Below, piece after piece: positions 39,954 to 50,336 of a stretch of DNA of 64,000 nucleotides (the first letter of the stretch is position 1; the number at the start of each line of letters is the position of its first letter). The stretch covers positions 45,066 to 109,065 of the forward strand of contig NZ_JTKH01000020.1 of the NCBI RefSeq assembly GCF_000827885.1, given 5' to 3'. The position numbers and the translations under genes are program-made. The notes under the pieces were generated by a model. That model made no database searches, was not told the DNA's origin, and saw only the letters and a list, made by a program, of their open reading frames with translations. This DNA comes from Vibrio renipiscarius (GTDB taxonomy: Bacteria > Pseudomonadota > Gammaproteobacteria > Enterobacterales > Vibrionaceae).

Positions 39954-41768
39954 GTGCAAACTATCATCACAGATATCGCAGTCATCGGCGCTGGCGGCGC
40001 TGGTCTTCGTACTGCTATTGCAGCGGCTGAAGCAAACCCTGACTTAGAAGTTGCTTTAATTTCTAAAGTTTACCCAATGCGCTCCCACACGGTTGCAGCC
40101 GAGGGTGGCTCAGCAGCAGTTATCAAGGAAGAAGATAGCTTAGACAATCACTTCAACGATACCGTTGGTGGTGGTGACTGGCTATGTGAACAGGATGTTG
40201 TTGAATACTTCGTGGCGAATTCAACCCGCGAAATGATTCAAATGGAACAGTGGGGCTGCCCATGGAGCCGTAAAGAAAACGGCGAAGTGAACGTTCGTCG
40301 TTTCGGCGGTATGAAGGTTGAGCGTACTTGGTTCGCGGCCGACAAAACTGGCTTCCACATGCTTCACACCCTTTTCCAGACTTCAATAAAGTACCAAAAC
40401 ATCAAACGTTTTGATGAATACTTTGTGGTTGACCTATTGGTTGACGAAGGTGAAGTGCAAGGTCTTGTTGCTATCCATATGGCGGAAGGCGAGCTTGTTA
40501 CGATTAAAGCAAAATCGGTTGTATTAGCAACGGGTGGCGCAGGTCGTGTTTACCACTGTAACACCAATGGCGGTATCGTTACGGGCGACGGCATGGCAAT
40601 GGCTTACCGTCACGGCGTACCTCTACGTGATATGGAATTCGTTCAATACCACCCAACCGGTCTACCGGGTACGGGCATCTTGATGACGGAAGGTTGTCGT
40701 GGTGAAGGCGGTATCATCGTTAACAAGAACGGCTACCGTTACCTACAAGATTACGGCATGGGCCCGGAAACTCCGGTTGGCCAGCCAAAAAACAAATACA
40801 TGGAACTGGGTCCACGTGACAAAGTTTCTCAAGCGTTCTGGCATGAGCAGCAAAAAGGCAACACCATTCAACACCCACTGGGTGATGTGGTTCACCTTGA
40901 CCTTCGCCACCTAGGTGAAGAGTACCTGCAAGAGCGTCTACCGTTTATCTGTGAGCTCGCTAAAGCTTACGTGAACGTTGACCCTGCAAAAGAGCCAATT
41001 CCAATTCGCCCTACCGTGCACTACACCATGGGTGGTATTGAAACTAACGGCCAGTGTGAGACTCGCATCAAAGGTCTATTCGCCGTTGGTGAATGTGCTT
41101 CTGTTGGTCTGCACGGCGCAAACCGTCTTGGTTCTAACTCACTGGCTGAGTTTGTTGTATTTGGCCGTGTTGCCGGTGAACAAGCGGTTGCTCGTGCAGC
41201 AGAATTCAAAGGCTGGAATGACGAGTCAATTGCTGAGCAAGTGAAAGCGGTTGAAGCACGCATTGCGGCGCTACTTGACCAAGAAGGCGATGAAAACTGG
41301 GCTGAAATCCGTACTGAAATGGGTCGTTCCATGGAAGCGGGTTGTGGTATCTACCGCCAAGAAGATTTGATGCAAGCGACGATCGATAAGATCACTGAGC
41401 TTAAAGCTCGCTACAAAAAAATCAGCATCAAAGACAAAGGCAAAGTGTTCAACACTGACCTTCTTTACGCTATCGAAATCGGTTACGGCCTTGAAGTGGC
41501 AGAAGCGATGGTTCACTCAGCGATTTTACGTAAAGAATCTCGCGGTGCGCACCAACGTCTTGATGACAACTGCACTGAGCGTGACGATGTGAACTTCCTT
41601 AAGCACACACTTGCTTTCTACCAACCTGATGCGGCACCAAACATTGATTACAGCGATGTCACTATCACTAAATCACAGCCTAAAGCCCGTTTGTACGGTG
41701 AAGCCGCTGAAAAAGCAGCCGCAGAAGAAGCAAAAGCAGCAGAGAAGAAAGTAGAGGAGCAAGCATAA
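39954..41768 (+). CDS. frdA: Fumarate reductase flavoprotein subunit
   Basis: Catalytic subunit of quinol:fumarate reductase in anaerobic respiration, with covalent FAD. 604 residues starting at GTG ([20 protein letters not shown]) after GGAGGA; an upstream ATG in frame is rejected. FAD-attaching His in [14 protein letters not shown], the HPTG substrate region, and the catalytic GGIETN and [13 protein letters not shown] segments are seen. First gene of frdABCD; the stop overlaps the frdB start (TAATG). Confidence 0.98.
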   Translation: MQTIITDIAVIGAGGAGLRTAIAAAEANPDLEVALISKVYPMRSHTVAAEGGSAAVIKEEDSLDNHFNDTVGGGDWLCEQDVVEYFVANSTREMIQMEQWGCPWSRKENGEVNVRRFGGMKVERTWFAADKTGFHMLHTLFQTSIKYQNIKRFDEYFVVDLLVDEGEVQGLVAIHMAEGELVTIKAKSVVLATGGAGRVYHCNTNGGIVTGDGMAMAYRHGVPLRDMEFVQYHPTGLPGTGILMTEGCRGEGGIIVNKNGYRYLQDYGMGPETPVGQPKNKYMELGPRDKVSQAFWHEQQKGNTIQHPLGDVVHLDLRHLGEEYLQERLPFICELAKAYVNVDPAKEPIPIRPTVHYTMGGIETNGQCETRIKGLFAVGECASVGLHGANRLGSNSLAEFVVFGRVAGEQAVARAAEFKGWNDESIAEQVKAVEARIAALLDQEGDENWAEIRTEMGRSMEAGCGIYRQEDLMQATIDKITELKARYKKISIKDKGKVFNTDLLYAIEIGYGLEVAEAMVHSAILRKESRGAHQRLDDNCTERDDVNFLKHTLAFYQPDAAPNIDYSDVTITKSQPKARLYGEAAEKAAAEEAKAAEKKVEEQA

Positions 41769-42532
41769 TGTCAGCTAATCGCATCCAGAAAGTCGATGTT
41801 CTACGTTATGACCCAGCGCACGATTCAGAACCTCGCATTCAAACATTTGAAGTGCCATTTGATGACACCATGTCTGTGCTTGATGCTCTAGGCTACATCA
41901 AAGATCACCTAGACAAAGACCTTTCTTACCGCTGGTCTTGCCGTATGGCAATCTGTGGTTCGTGCGGCATCATGGTCAATGGCGTGCCAAAGCTAGCATG
42001 TAAATGCTTCCTACGTGATTACCCGAACGGTGTGAAGATCGAGCCACTGGCGAACTTCCCTATCGAGAAAGATTTGATTGTTGATATGACGCCGTTCATC
42101 GAGCGCCTAGAAGCTATCAAGCCTTACATCATCGGTAACGATCGTAAACCTGAAGACGGCACTAACCTGCAAACCCCTGAGCAAATGGCGAAGTACAAGC
42201 AATTTGCTGGCTGCATCAACTGTGGCCTTTGCTACGCAGCATGTCCTCAGTTTGGCCTAAACCCTGAGTTTATCGGCCCTGCAGCACTGACCATGGCGCA
42301 CCGTTACAACTTAGACAGCCGTGATAACGGTAAAGCTGAGCGTATGGCGCTGATCAACGGTAAAAACGGCGCTTGGGGCTGTACCTTTGTGGGTTACTGT
42401 TCTGAAGTGTGTCCGAAGAACGTCGATCCTGCGGCTGCGGTAAACCAAGGTAAAATTGAATCATCAATGGACTTTGTGATTGCGATGCTAAAGCCTGATG
42501 GTAAACCTGTAAAAAGCACCGAGGAGGCATAA
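41768..42532 (+). CDS. frdB: Fumarate reductase iron-sulfur subunit
   Basis: 254 residues. [2Fe-2S] ligands in [15 protein letters not shown] and C of KCFL, then two [4Fe-4S]/[3Fe-4S] motifs [12 protein letters not shown] and [12 protein letters not shown]. Carries electrons from the membrane subunits to FrdA. Confidence 0.98.
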   Translation: MSANRIQKVDVLRYDPAHDSEPRIQTFEVPFDDTMSVLDALGYIKDHLDKDLSYRWSCRMAICGSCGIMVNGVPKLACKCFLRDYPNGVKIEPLANFPIEKDLIVDMTPFIERLEAIKPYIIGNDRKPEDGTNLQTPEQMAKYKQFAGCINCGLCYAACPQFGLNPEFIGPAALTMAHRYNLDSRDNGKAERMALINGKNGAWGCTFVGYCSEVCPKNVDPAAAVNQGKIESSMDFVIAMLKPDGKPVKSTEEA

Positions 42533-42534
42533 GG

Positions 42535-42918
42535 ATGAGTAATCGTAAACCTTACGTTCGTGAAATGAAACGTACGTGGTGGCAAAGCAGCCCGTTCTAT
42601 CGCTTCTACATGATGCGTGAAGCAACGGTACTACCTTTGATTCTATTTACTGTGTTCCTAACCATCGGTTTGGGCTCATTAGTAAAAGGACCAGAAGCAT
42701 GGCAAGCTTGGCTTGAGTTTATGGCCAACCCACTGGTTGTGGCGATCAACATCGTTGCACTGGCTGGTAGCCTTTTGCACGCGCAAACCTTCTTTAGCAT
42801 GATGCCGCAAGTGATGCCAATCCGCATCAAAGGCAAAACAGTCGATAAGAAATTGATCGTCCTTGCTCAATGGGCAGCGGTTGCGTTTATTTCTCTTGTT
42901 GTTCTGATCGTTGTTTAA
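42535..42918 (+). CDS. frdC: Fumarate reductase membrane subunit C
   Basis: 127 residues, three membrane helices (about 28-50, 62-85, 100-125); binds menaquinol together with FrdD. Follows frdB by two bases, preceded by GAGGA. Confidence 0.95.
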   Translation: MSNRKPYVREMKRTWWQSSPFYRFYMMREATVLPLILFTVFLTIGLGSLVKGPEAWQAWLEFMANPLVVAINIVALAGSLLHAQTFFSMMPQVMPIRIKGKTVDKKLIVLAQWAAVAFISLVVLIVV

Positions 42919-42929
42919 GGAGCGATGTT

Positions 42930-43307
42930 ATGACCCCAAATTTCAAAGTTGATCATTCACCACGTCGCTCAGATGAGCCTATCTGGTGGAGCCTATTTGG
43001 CACGGGCGGTACATGGTTTGCCATGATCACGCCTATCACGGTATTGGTACTGGGCATCCTTGCACCACTAGGTATTATTGATGTGGAAGCATTGAGCTAC
43101 GATCGTGTGTCTGAGTTCGCGACCAGCATCATCGGCGCGCTATTTATCATCGGCAGCCTTGCGCTACCAATGTGGCATGCGATGCACCGTGTGCACCACG
43201 GCATGCACGACCTTAAATTCCACACCGGTGTGGCAGGTAAGATCGCATGTTACGCATTTGCAGGTTTAATCTCTGCACTGGCGGTAATTTTCGTTTTTAT
43301 GATCTAA
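42930..43307 (+). CDS. frdD: Fumarate reductase membrane subunit D
   Basis: 125 residues, three membrane helices, conserved [13 protein letters not shown] after the second helix. The start [17 protein letters not shown] has GGAGCG upstream; the 20-codon longer frame overlapping frdC is rejected. Last gene of the operon. Confidence 0.95.
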   Translation: MTPNFKVDHSPRRSDEPIWWSLFGTGGTWFAMITPITVLVLGILAPLGIIDVEALSYDRVSEFATSIIGALFIIGSLALPMWHAMHRVHHGMHDLKFHTGVAGKIACYAFAGLISALAVIFVFMI

Positions 43308-43353
43308 TCTCTTCTCCAAGCTGTGTTAACAGCACCGATTAGAAACATAAGCC

Positions 43354-43387
43354 AAGAGGTAGATGCCCAGCATCTGCCTCTTTTTTA
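43354..43387 (+). terminator. Terminator of frdABCD
   Basis: AGAGGTAGATGC and GCATCTGCCTCT pair (one bulge) with a TTTTTT tail, 50 bp after frdD. Confidence 0.9.
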
Positions 43388-43422
43388 TTGCCCATAGATT
43401 TGTCATTCTCAAACGCCAGAGA

Positions 43423-43452
43423 ATAAAAAAGCCGACCGAAGTCGACTTTTCA
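43423..43452 (-). terminator. Terminator of hslVU
   Basis: On the minus strand AAAAGTCGAC-TTCG-GTCGGCTTTTTT: a stem with a TTCG tetraloop and T-run, after hslU. Confidence 0.9.
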
Positions 43453-43474
43453 ATGTTGTTCTTACTGATGTTGA

Positions 43475-44812
43475 TTAAAGAATAAAACGACTTAGGTCTT
43501 CATCTTCAACAAACTCACCAAGACGTTTTTGCACGTAATCCGCATCAATCGTCATGCTGCTACCCGGCTTTTCGGTCGCTTCAAATGAAATTTCATCCAT
43601 TAAGCGCTCCATCACCGTGTGCAAACGACGCGCACCAATGTTCTCGGTGGTTTCATTCACCGTCCAAGCGGCTTCAGCGATTTGAGTAATGCCATCTTCA
43701 GTGAAGTCGATGTTCACATCTTCGGTTTTTAGCAACGCAATATACTGCTCAGTCAGCGACGCTTTAGGCTCGGTTAGGATACGTTTGAAGTCATTGCTTG
43801 ATAGGGCTTCAAGCTCAACTCGAATCGGTAAACGACCTTGCAGCTCTGGGATCAAATCCGATGGCTTCGCCACTTGGAATGCACCAGATGCAATAAACAG
43901 AATGTGGTCGGTTTTCACCATACCGTGCTTAGTTGAAACCGTGCTGCCTTCAATCAATGGCAGTAAGTCACGCTGAACACCTTCACGGGATACGTCAGGG
44001 CCTGAGCTTTCACCACGCTTACAGATCTTGTCGATCTCATCGATGAAGACAATACCGTTGTTTTCAACGTTAAAGATCGCCTGCTCTTTCAGATCTTCTG
44101 CGTTCACCAGTTTCGCCGCTTCTTCTTCAACCAGCGCTTTCATCGCGTCTTTGATTTTCATCTTGCGCTTTTTCTTGGTGTCGCCAGCAAGATTCGAGAA
44201 CATGCTTTGCAGCTGGTTGGTCATTTCTTCCATACCAGGAGGCGCCATGATCTCTACGCCCATCTGTGGCGCAGCAACATCAATCTCAATGTCTTTATCG
44301 TCTAACTGACCTTCACGTAGCTTTTTACGGAAAATTTGACGCGTGTTAGATTGGCTGTTGTCTTCTTGTTGCTCATTTTGACCCCAAGCATCACGTGCTG
44401 GCGGCAATAAAGCATCAAGAATGCGTTCTTCCGCTTGCTCTTCCGCGCGGAACTTCACTTTTTCCATCTCTTGCTGATGGGTCATCTTAATCGCTGCATC
44501 GGTCAGATCGCGAATGATGGTTTCCACTTCTTTACCAACATAACCCACTTCGGTGAACTTAGTCGCTTCTACTTTGATAAATGGCGCATTGGCCAGTTTT
44601 GCCAAACGACGGGCGATTTCAGTTTTACCCACACCCGTTGGGCCAATCATCAAAATATTCTTTGGTGAAACTTCTACGCGCAAGCTCTCTTCAAGCTGCA
44701 TACGACGCCAGCGGTTACGCAGCGCAATCGCCACTGAGCGTTTAGCATTATCTTGGCCAATGATATGGCGATTCAGTTCATGAACGATTTCACGAGGGGT
44801 CATCTCAGACAT
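43475..44812 (-). CDS. hslU: HslUV protease ATPase subunit
   Basis: AAA+ unfoldase that feeds substrates to HslV. 445 residues: Walker [10 protein letters not shown] (about 57-65), the pore motif GYVGKE, intermediate I-domain with a charged Q/E-rich stretch, Walker [11 protein letters not shown], and sensor 2 IGARRLHT; C-terminal LSRFIL tail inserts into HslV. Downstream of hslV by 34 bp. Confidence 0.98.
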   Translation of the reverse strand: MSEMTPREIVHELNRHIIGQDNAKRSVAIALRNRWRRMQLEESLRVEVSPKNILMIGPTGVGKTEIARRLAKLANAPFIKVEATKFTEVGYVGKEVETIIRDLTDAAIKMTHQQEMEKVKFRAEEQAEERILDALLPPARDAWGQNEQQEDNSQSNTRQIFRKKLREGQLDDKDIEIDVAAPQMGVEIMAPPGMEEMTNQLQSMFSNLAGDTKKKRKMKIKDAMKALVEEEAAKLVNAEDLKEQAIFNVENNGIVFIDEIDKICKRGESSGPDVSREGVQRDLLPLIEGSTVSTKHGMVKTDHILFIASGAFQVAKPSDLIPELQGRLPIRVELEALSSNDFKRILTEPKASLTEQYIALLKTEDVNIDFTEDGITQIAEAAWTVNETTENIGARRLHTVMERLMDEISFEATEKPGSSMTIDADYVQKRLGEFVEDEDLSRFIL

Positions 44813-44846
44813 AATCAGGTTCCTTAAGTTCTTATTCCACTATCTT

Positions 44847-45392
44847 TTATTCAGCGCTCGGTTGGGCTGGGATTTCTAGTTCGTCGATAGTGTGATGATG
44901 GTTGGTGAAGACACAGATGTCGCCCGCGATGGTTAATGCTTTTTCAGCAATTTCACGCGCACTTAAATCGGTATTTTCTAATAGGGCAATCGCCGCCGCT
45001 TGTGCATAGTTGCCGCCAGAGCCGATCGCAATCAGATCGTGCTCAGGCTGAACGACATCGCCGTTACCAGTAATGATCAATGACGCGGTTTCATCCGCCA
45101 CCACCAGCAGCGCTTCTAGCTTACGTAGCGCGCGATCGCTGCGCCAATCTTTCGCCAATTCAACCGCTGCTTTCGTCAGGTGGCCTTGGTGCATTTGCAG
45201 CTTGCTTTCAAAGCGTTCAAACAAGGTGAACGCATCCGCCGTGCCACCAGCGAAACCCGCCAACACTTTACCGTTATATAGGCGGCGAACTTTACGCGCA
45301 TTACCTTTCATTACGGTATTGCCTAGCGATACTTGTCCGTCACCCGCGATGACAACTTTGTTATTTCGACGTACTGAAACGATGGTAGTCAC
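44847..45392 (-). CDS. hslV: HslUV protease peptidase subunit
   Basis: Proteasome-beta-like threonine protease. 181 residues; after Met1 removal the N-terminal TTIVSVRR gives the catalytic Thr, with KVVIAGDGQ and [12 protein letters not shown] following. C-terminal tail IPAQPSAE is slightly longer than in E. coli. First gene of hslVU. Confidence 0.98.
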   Translation of the reverse strand: MTTIVSVRRNNKVVIAGDGQVSLGNTVMKGNARKVRRLYNGKVLAGFAGGTADAFTLFERFESKLQMHQGHLTKAAVELAKDWRSDRALRKLEALLVVADETASLIITGNGDVVQPEHDLIAIGSGGNYAQAAAIALLENTDLSAREIAEKALTIAGDICVFTNHHHTIDELEIPAQPSAE

Positions 45393-45945
45393 GTGTAGGG
45401 CCTCTTATATAGTTATGTACTTCTAAAAGAGTATATGCGGATCAGTTTAAGAAAATTCAAGGGAACATGCTTGTATGCACATTCTCAATCTGTGATTTTA
45501 TTTATCATAATCATGTCTCTACACTTAAGCATCAAACATATGATGCATTCAGCCCAATAATCTTACTGCGCTCTTGTATAAAAACTATGCTCAAGTACAC
45601 TCCTGCTTCTAAGCAGAATCGCGGTGCATTTTATAAGCAATTTGTAAATTGCATAACGCATAAGCAATGTAAGAATATGTAGCTTACGGCTGGAATTTTC
45701 TGTACACGTTTTATTTTACTGAATCGTCCAATTATTGGTCGTGATTTACACAGTTCCAGTTGCGACAATATGATAATGAATGGATAATTAACCAGTTAGC
45801 CCTAAACGCAATTTTTACTGCGTATATTCGTCATCTGAATATACGTGCACTTTTATTACTTACAATTTGGCACGCGCTTTTTACTTAAACTCTGATAATG
45901 ACGACTGAACGTTGTAAGCCAAACTGACTAAATGACTCTGTAAAC
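45393..45945. promoter_or_regulatory. hslV-wza divergent region
   Basis: No gene is supported over 553 bp. Apart from the hslV promoter it holds CCAATTATTGG at 45727-45737 and a perfect inverted repeat CGTATATTC-N7-GAATATACG at 45821-45845, 101 bp before wza, a likely operator of the polysaccharide operon. No JUMPstart/ops element is seen. Confidence 0.6.
45433..45463 (-). promoter_or_regulatory. Candidate heat-shock (sigma-32) promoter of hslV
   Basis: Reading the minus strand, CCCTTGAA (-35, centred at 45459) and CCGCATAT (-10, 45433-45440) are separated by about 14 bp, matching CTTGAAA-N(13-15)-CCCATnT. It lies 40-70 bp before hslV, which is sigma-32 dependent in E. coli. Confidence 0.7.
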
Positions 45946-47079
45946 ATGATATTCAACAAAAACCTTTTGCTTACACTGGTCCTTCCCGCTTTATTAGCAG
46001 GGTGTACTACGCCAGGTTCTCACTTATCAATCGACAACAAAAACATCGTTGAGTTTGATGACAATCAGGAATCAACGTTAGCAGAGCACATTAACCTTTA
46101 TCCGCTAACGGCACATACTGTTGGTTCTTTTGCTCATCAACAACATTTTGCTTCCCAGCCGAATCCAAAACTTGATTCACAAGTTGCCAATTACGAATAC
46201 CACATTGGCCCCGGAGATATATTGAACGTCACCGTGTGGGACCACCCAGAACTGACCATTCCGGCAGGATCGTACCGCAGTGCATCTGAAGCCGGTAACT
46301 GGGTACACGCTGATGGCACTATTTTTTATCCTTACATCGGTACGGTAGCCGTTGCAGGAAAAACAGTGCGTGAGATAAGAAGTGATATCGCACAGCAGTT
46401 GGCACGCTATCTTGAAAGCCCTCAAATCGACGTCAATGTTGCCGCATTTCGTTCACAAAAAACCTACATCACTGGTGAAGTAAAAAAACCTGGACAACAA
46501 GCGATTAGTAACATCCCCCTAACCGTACTTGATGCCATCAATCGTGCGGGTGGGTTAGCAGAAGACGCTGATTGGCGCAATGTCACCTTAACGCGCAATG
46601 GTAAAGAAGAGGCTATTTCGCTTTATGCACTGATGCAACGTGGTGATCTGATGCAGAACCGCCTATTGCAAGCAGGCGACATTGTGCATGTGCCACGCAA
46701 TGACAACCAAAAAGTATTTGTAATGGGTGAAGTGAATGACCCCAAGCTGCTCAAAATAGATCGTGCAGGCATGAGCCTCACTGAAGCGCTAAGTAATGTG
46801 GGTGGCATTAATCAACTTTCCGCAGATGCTACCGGTGTTTTTGTTATTCGCACTGCAGATAAAGAATCCGAACACCTAGCCGATATCTTCCAACTGGATA
46901 TTAATGATGCATCCGCCTTGGTTATCGGTACTGAATTTGACTTGCAGCCCTACGATATTGTTTATGTTACGGCAGCACCTATCGTGCGCTGGAACCGTGT
47001 AATAGCACAACTACTGCCAACGATTACGGGCTTTAATGAACTAACCGAGGGTGTACTACGCGTACGCAACTGGCCATAG
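45946..47079 (+). CDS. wza: Polysaccharide export outer-membrane lipoprotein Wza
   Basis: Octameric outer-membrane channel for capsule or exopolysaccharide. 377 residues: lipobox LLAGC (Cys20), polysaccharide export domain ([19 protein letters not shown] near 85), two SLBB domains and a C-terminal helix segment ending in RVRNWP, the part that spans the outer membrane. First gene of wza-wzb-wzc. Confidence 0.95.
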   Translation: MIFNKNLLLTLVLPALLAGCTTPGSHLSIDNKNIVEFDDNQESTLAEHINLYPLTAHTVGSFAHQQHFASQPNPKLDSQVANYEYHIGPGDILNVTVWDHPELTIPAGSYRSASEAGNWVHADGTIFYPYIGTVAVAGKTVREIRSDIAQQLARYLESPQIDVNVAAFRSQKTYITGEVKKPGQQAISNIPLTVLDAINRAGGLAEDADWRNVTLTRNGKEEAISLYALMQRGDLMQNRLLQAGDIVHVPRNDNQKVFVMGEVNDPKLLKIDRAGMSLTEALSNVGGINQLSADATGVFVIRTADKESEHLADIFQLDINDASALVIGTEFDLQPYDIVYVTAAPIVRWNRVIAQLLPTITGFNELTEGVLRVRNWP

Positions 47080-47100
47080 AACGTAACTCATTCATTTAAA

Positions 47101-47141
47101 AGGAGCGCCTAACAAGGTCCTTGTTAGGCGACACTACAACT
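47101..47141 (+). promoter_or_regulatory. wzb leader: Shine-Dalgarno plus perfect hairpin
   Basis: AGGAG (47101-47105) is followed at once by CGCCTAACAAGG-T-CCTTGTTAGGCG (47106-47130), a 12-bp perfect inverted repeat with a single central base, then 11 bases, then the wzb ATG at 47142. If the hairpin forms, the Shine-Dalgarno is brought to 11 bases from the start; without it the spacing is 36. Confidence 0.7.
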
Positions 47142-47582
47142 ATGTTTAATAAAATTCTTGTTGTTTGCGTAGGTAATATTTGTCGCTCTCCAACCGGTGA
47201 GGGCGTTCTCAAAAAGCTACTGCCCAACAAACACATCGCGTCTGCCGGTATTGCCACAGAAAAAAGTCATTTAACTGGCAGGCCGGCGGATAAAACAGCC
47301 ACACTATTAGCTCAAGAGCACGGTATTGATATTTCGTCTCACCTAGCACAACAGCTCACGCCGGCACTATGTGCGCAATATGATCTGATTTTAGTGATGG
47401 AAAAAGGCCATATTGAGGCTTTAACCTCAATTGCGCCTGAAGCGCGAGGTAAAACGATGCTCTTTGGTCAATGGATTGGACAAAAAGAGATACCCGACCC
47501 CCACAGGCAAAGTCGGGAAGCCTTTGATTATGCTTACCAACTCATTGAAGAGTCTGCGCAAGCTTGGGCTAAAAAACTGTAA
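47142..47582 (+). CDS. wzb: Low-molecular-weight protein-tyrosine phosphatase Wzb
   Basis: Dephosphorylates the tyrosine kinase Wzc during polysaccharide assembly. 146 residues with the active-site loop CVGNICRSP (Cys9, Arg15) and the general acid Asp in DPHRQSREAFDYAY. Start MFNKILVVCVG; a seven-codon longer frame that crosses the hairpin is rejected. Between wza and wzc. Confidence 0.95.
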   Translation: MFNKILVVCVGNICRSPTGEGVLKKLLPNKHIASAGIATEKSHLTGRPADKTATLLAQEHGIDISSHLAQQLTPALCAQYDLILVMEKGHIEALTSIAPEARGKTMLFGQWIGQKEIPDPHRQSREAFDYAYQLIEESAQAWAKKL

Positions 47583-47646
47583 CGGCTCACCAGTGACTCC
47601 CCCAAAATTTTGGGATGGCCAAATTAAGAAGACTTCATTTTTCATT

Positions 47647-49818
47647 ATGACAACACAACAATCACAACATACATCAGAGCATCACTCTGATGAAATCGAC
47701 CTTGGCAAATTATTCGGCATTCTATTGGATGCAAAATGGCTAATTGTTGCCGTAACGGCCTTGTTTGCGGTTATCGGTGTAACCGTTGCATTGCTATCGA
47801 CCCCGATCTATAAAGCTGACGCCCTTCTGCAAATTGAAGAAAAAAGCTCTGGTGGCATTTCTGCAATGGTAGGTGACATGGGGGATATGTTTTCCCAAGA
47901 ATCTTCTGCGACCACTGAAATTGAGATCATTAAATCACGCATGATCTTGGGCGATACCGTTGAGGAATTCAACTTAACCACCGTTGCGACCCCTAACTAC
48001 TTCCCTCTATTCGGTAAAGGTATCGCACGCCTCTCCGGTGATGTGAACCGCATTAGTATCAGTCGTTTCACCACTCCAACATTCGCAGAGATGATGGCGC
48101 ATAAGTTGGTGGTGACCAATGCGGATCAAAAGACGTATCAGCTAGTCCGTGAAGATGAACGAATTGTTTTAGAAGGTAAGGCTGGTGAACTTGCTCAGCA
48201 AGATGGCTATGCGCTATTTGTTACTGACTTACAATCTCACAATGAATTTGAGTTCGACATTGCACAACGCAGCCCTCTGCAAGCGATTGAATGGCTGAAA
48301 CAAAACCTAGCAATTAGTGAGCGTGGTAAACAAACCGGTATTCTAAGCTTAAGTTTTGAAGGTGAAGATCGCACGTTAATCAAGCAAATCGTCGATCACA
48401 TCAGCCAAACCTACTTTTTACAAAACGTGGAACGCAATTCTGCAGAAGCACAAAAAAGCCTAGCATTTCTAAAGCAACATTTGCCGGACATAAAAACCAG
48501 TTTGACCGCCTCTGAAGATACCTTGAATAACTTTCGTCAAAAAAACGAATCGATTGATTTAGGCCTAGAAGCACAATCCACCTTAAAGGTGATGGTAGAG
48601 CTGGAAGCGCAGTTAAATGAACTAACGTTTAAAGAGAGTGATATCAGTCAACGCTTTACGAAGGATCACCCCGCTTACATTTCGCTCTTAGACAAGCGTA
48701 ATACCTTGTTGGCCGAAAAAGACCGCTTAAACCAACAAGTACAAAAGCTACCAAAGACACAACGTGAAATTTTACGCATGACGCGTGATGTGGAAGTTAA
48801 TCAACAGATTTACATTCAACTTCTAAATAAAGTACAAGAGTTGAGTATTATCAAGGCCAGTACCGTCGGTAATGTGCGTATTCTTGACTCAGCGCAAACG
48901 TATGCAGCACCGGTAAAACCAAAGAAACCACTAATTGCAGTATTAGCGACTCTACTTGGCGGAATGCTCAGTGTGGCGTTTGTGTTGATCAAAGCGGCGT
49001 TTCATCGTGGAGTAGAAAACCCAGACGAGATTGAGCAGATTGGTCTTTCCGTGTATGCCAGCATTCCTCGCTCTGAAATGCAAGAAAACCGCTTTAGCAA
49101 AACCAATAGAAAAAAAGAAGCGACGACATCGAAGCAAATGCAGCTTTTGGCAGAAGCCAACCCTGCCGACCTATCGATAGAGGCTCTTCGTGGTCTACGA
49201 ACTAGCCTACACTTTGCCATGATGGAAGCACAAAACAATGTACTAATGATTTCTGGCCCTGCGCCTGGTATAGGTAAATCTTTTGTTTCAACCAACTTTG
49301 CTGCCGTTGCGGCTAAAACAGGCCAGCGTGTCCTGTTGATCGATGCGGATATGCGTAAAGGCTACCTACAAAGAAGCTTTGGCATGCAATGGGATAATGG
49401 GCTTTCCGATCTATTAAGTGGAAAATTAGATAAGCTTCAATCCATTAAAACAACGAGCATTGAAAACTTAGACATTATTACCCGTGGGCAAATACCGCCA
49501 AACCCATCCGAACTATTAATGCACGCTCGCTTTAAAGAACTACTTGATTGGGCTAGCCGTGAATATGATTTAGTTATCATTGACACGCCACCTGTTTTGG
49601 CTGTTACCGACCCAAGTATTGTGGGTGCTTTAGCGGGGACAACCTTAATGGTGGCCCGCTTTGGACTGAATACCGTGAAAGAAATTGACGTTGCCCGCGA
49701 CCGTTTTGAGAAAGCCGGTATTGAAGTGAAAGGCGTCATCCTTAACGCGGTAGAGAAAAAGGCTTCTAGCTCCTACGGCTATGGTTACTATAACTATGCG
49801 TATAAGAGTGACAAATAA
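47647..49818 (+). CDS. wzc: Polysaccharide copolymerase / tyrosine autokinase Wzc
   Basis: Inner-membrane protein that controls chain length and export with Wza. 723 residues: membrane helix (31-50), large periplasmic part with a coiled-coil region (about 265-400), second helix (428-447), and a BY-kinase domain with Walker A GPAPGIGKS (537-545), Walker A' VLLIDADMR (562-570) and Walker B VIIDTPP (643-649). The C-terminus carries a Tyr cluster (Tyr710, 712, 714, 715, 717, 719), the phosphorylation tail. The MTTQQS start is used; the 72 upstream codons lie inside wzb in another frame. Confidence 0.95.
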   Translation: MTTQQSQHTSEHHSDEIDLGKLFGILLDAKWLIVAVTALFAVIGVTVALLSTPIYKADALLQIEEKSSGGISAMVGDMGDMFSQESSATTEIEIIKSRMILGDTVEEFNLTTVATPNYFPLFGKGIARLSGDVNRISISRFTTPTFAEMMAHKLVVTNADQKTYQLVREDERIVLEGKAGELAQQDGYALFVTDLQSHNEFEFDIAQRSPLQAIEWLKQNLAISERGKQTGILSLSFEGEDRTLIKQIVDHISQTYFLQNVERNSAEAQKSLAFLKQHLPDIKTSLTASEDTLNNFRQKNESIDLGLEAQSTLKVMVELEAQLNELTFKESDISQRFTKDHPAYISLLDKRNTLLAEKDRLNQQVQKLPKTQREILRMTRDVEVNQQIYIQLLNKVQELSIIKASTVGNVRILDSAQTYAAPVKPKKPLIAVLATLLGGMLSVAFVLIKAAFHRGVENPDEIEQIGLSVYASIPRSEMQENRFSKTNRKKEATTSKQMQLLAEANPADLSIEALRGLRTSLHFAMMEAQNNVLMISGPAPGIGKSFVSTNFAAVAAKTGQRVLLIDADMRKGYLQRSFGMQWDNGLSDLLSGKLDKLQSIKTTSIENLDIITRGQIPPNPSELLMHARFKELLDWASREYDLVIIDTPPVLAVTDPSIVGALAGTTLMVARFGLNTVKEIDVARDRFEKAGIEVKGVILNAVEKKASSSYGYGYYNYAYKSDK

Positions 49819-49973
49819 TTACCTGTTAATTATATTGAATTACATTTTATGGCATTTATAAAAACAAACCCTTGTGCAATTTACCGCATAAGAAATGTCA
49901 CATAGAATAAGCCATGGAGTGCTTAAAACTCCAACACCAATGTTTCAATCTGTAAATTTACAAGGATAAAATA

Positions 49974-50219
49974 ATGAAAAATATTGCTTTAGCAATGTTA
50001 GTTGCCCTTGGCGCATCAACAAATGCGTTTGCTGCAACTGAAGCTGGCGCAACAGCAACTGGCGGCACCGCTGGCGGCACGACAGCAGCAGCAGCAGCCA
50101 CCGGCGTTGCAACATCAACGGCAATTGCGGTTGGCGTTGCGGTGACCGTGGCAGCAGTGGCGGTTGCTGCCTCTGATGACAACGACGGTTCTGACGGCAC
50201 TGACGGCACTGGCCAATAA
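49974..50219 (+). CDS. yjbE: YjbE-like secreted Ala/Gly/Thr-rich protein
   Basis: 81 residues: signal peptide (MKNIALAMLVALGASTNAFA), then repeats of Gly, Ala and Thr, a hydrophobic Ala/Val stretch (about 45-65) and an acidic tail DDNDGSDGTDGTGQ. Composition, length and position directly before yjbFGH match YjbE of E. coli, an exopolysaccharide-locus protein of unknown function. A strong terminator follows, so it may be made in excess of yjbFGH. Confidence 0.8.
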   Translation: MKNIALAMLVALGASTNAFAATEAGATATGGTAGGTTAAAAATGVATSTAIAVGVAVTVAAVAVAASDDNDGSDGTDGTGQ

Positions 50220-50239
50220 TTGCTCAGCCCAAAATATAA

Positions 50240-50270
50240 ACACCCTTAGCCTCGCTGAGGGTGTTTTTTT
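50240..50270 (+). terminator. Terminator between yjbE and yjbF
   Basis: ACACCCTTAGC and GCTGAGGGTGT stem (one mismatch), CTC loop, then TTTTTTT. Read-through would be needed for yjbFGH unless they have a promoter in the 66 bp that follow. Confidence 0.88.
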
Positions 50271-50336
50271 AGTCGTTCGTAATTAATAAAATTCAAAATA
50301 AGCCGATTCTCCTTATTTCATTTTTAGGATGAACTA

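Noticed and set aside
45393..45945. JUMPstart/ops element for RfaH in front of wza
   Set aside because: No GGCGGTAG-type core found in this region or before the minus-strand glycan genes within the window.
47106..47130. GCCTAAC...GTTAGGC as an integron attC site
   Set aside because: Only 25 bp with a single central base; attC sites need longer imperfect arms and an integron cassette context. Reported only as a possible relic.
47431..47646. 72-codon N-terminal extension of wzc
   Set aside because: Lies over wzb in another frame; the Wzc family begins near the first membrane helix, at MTTQQS.
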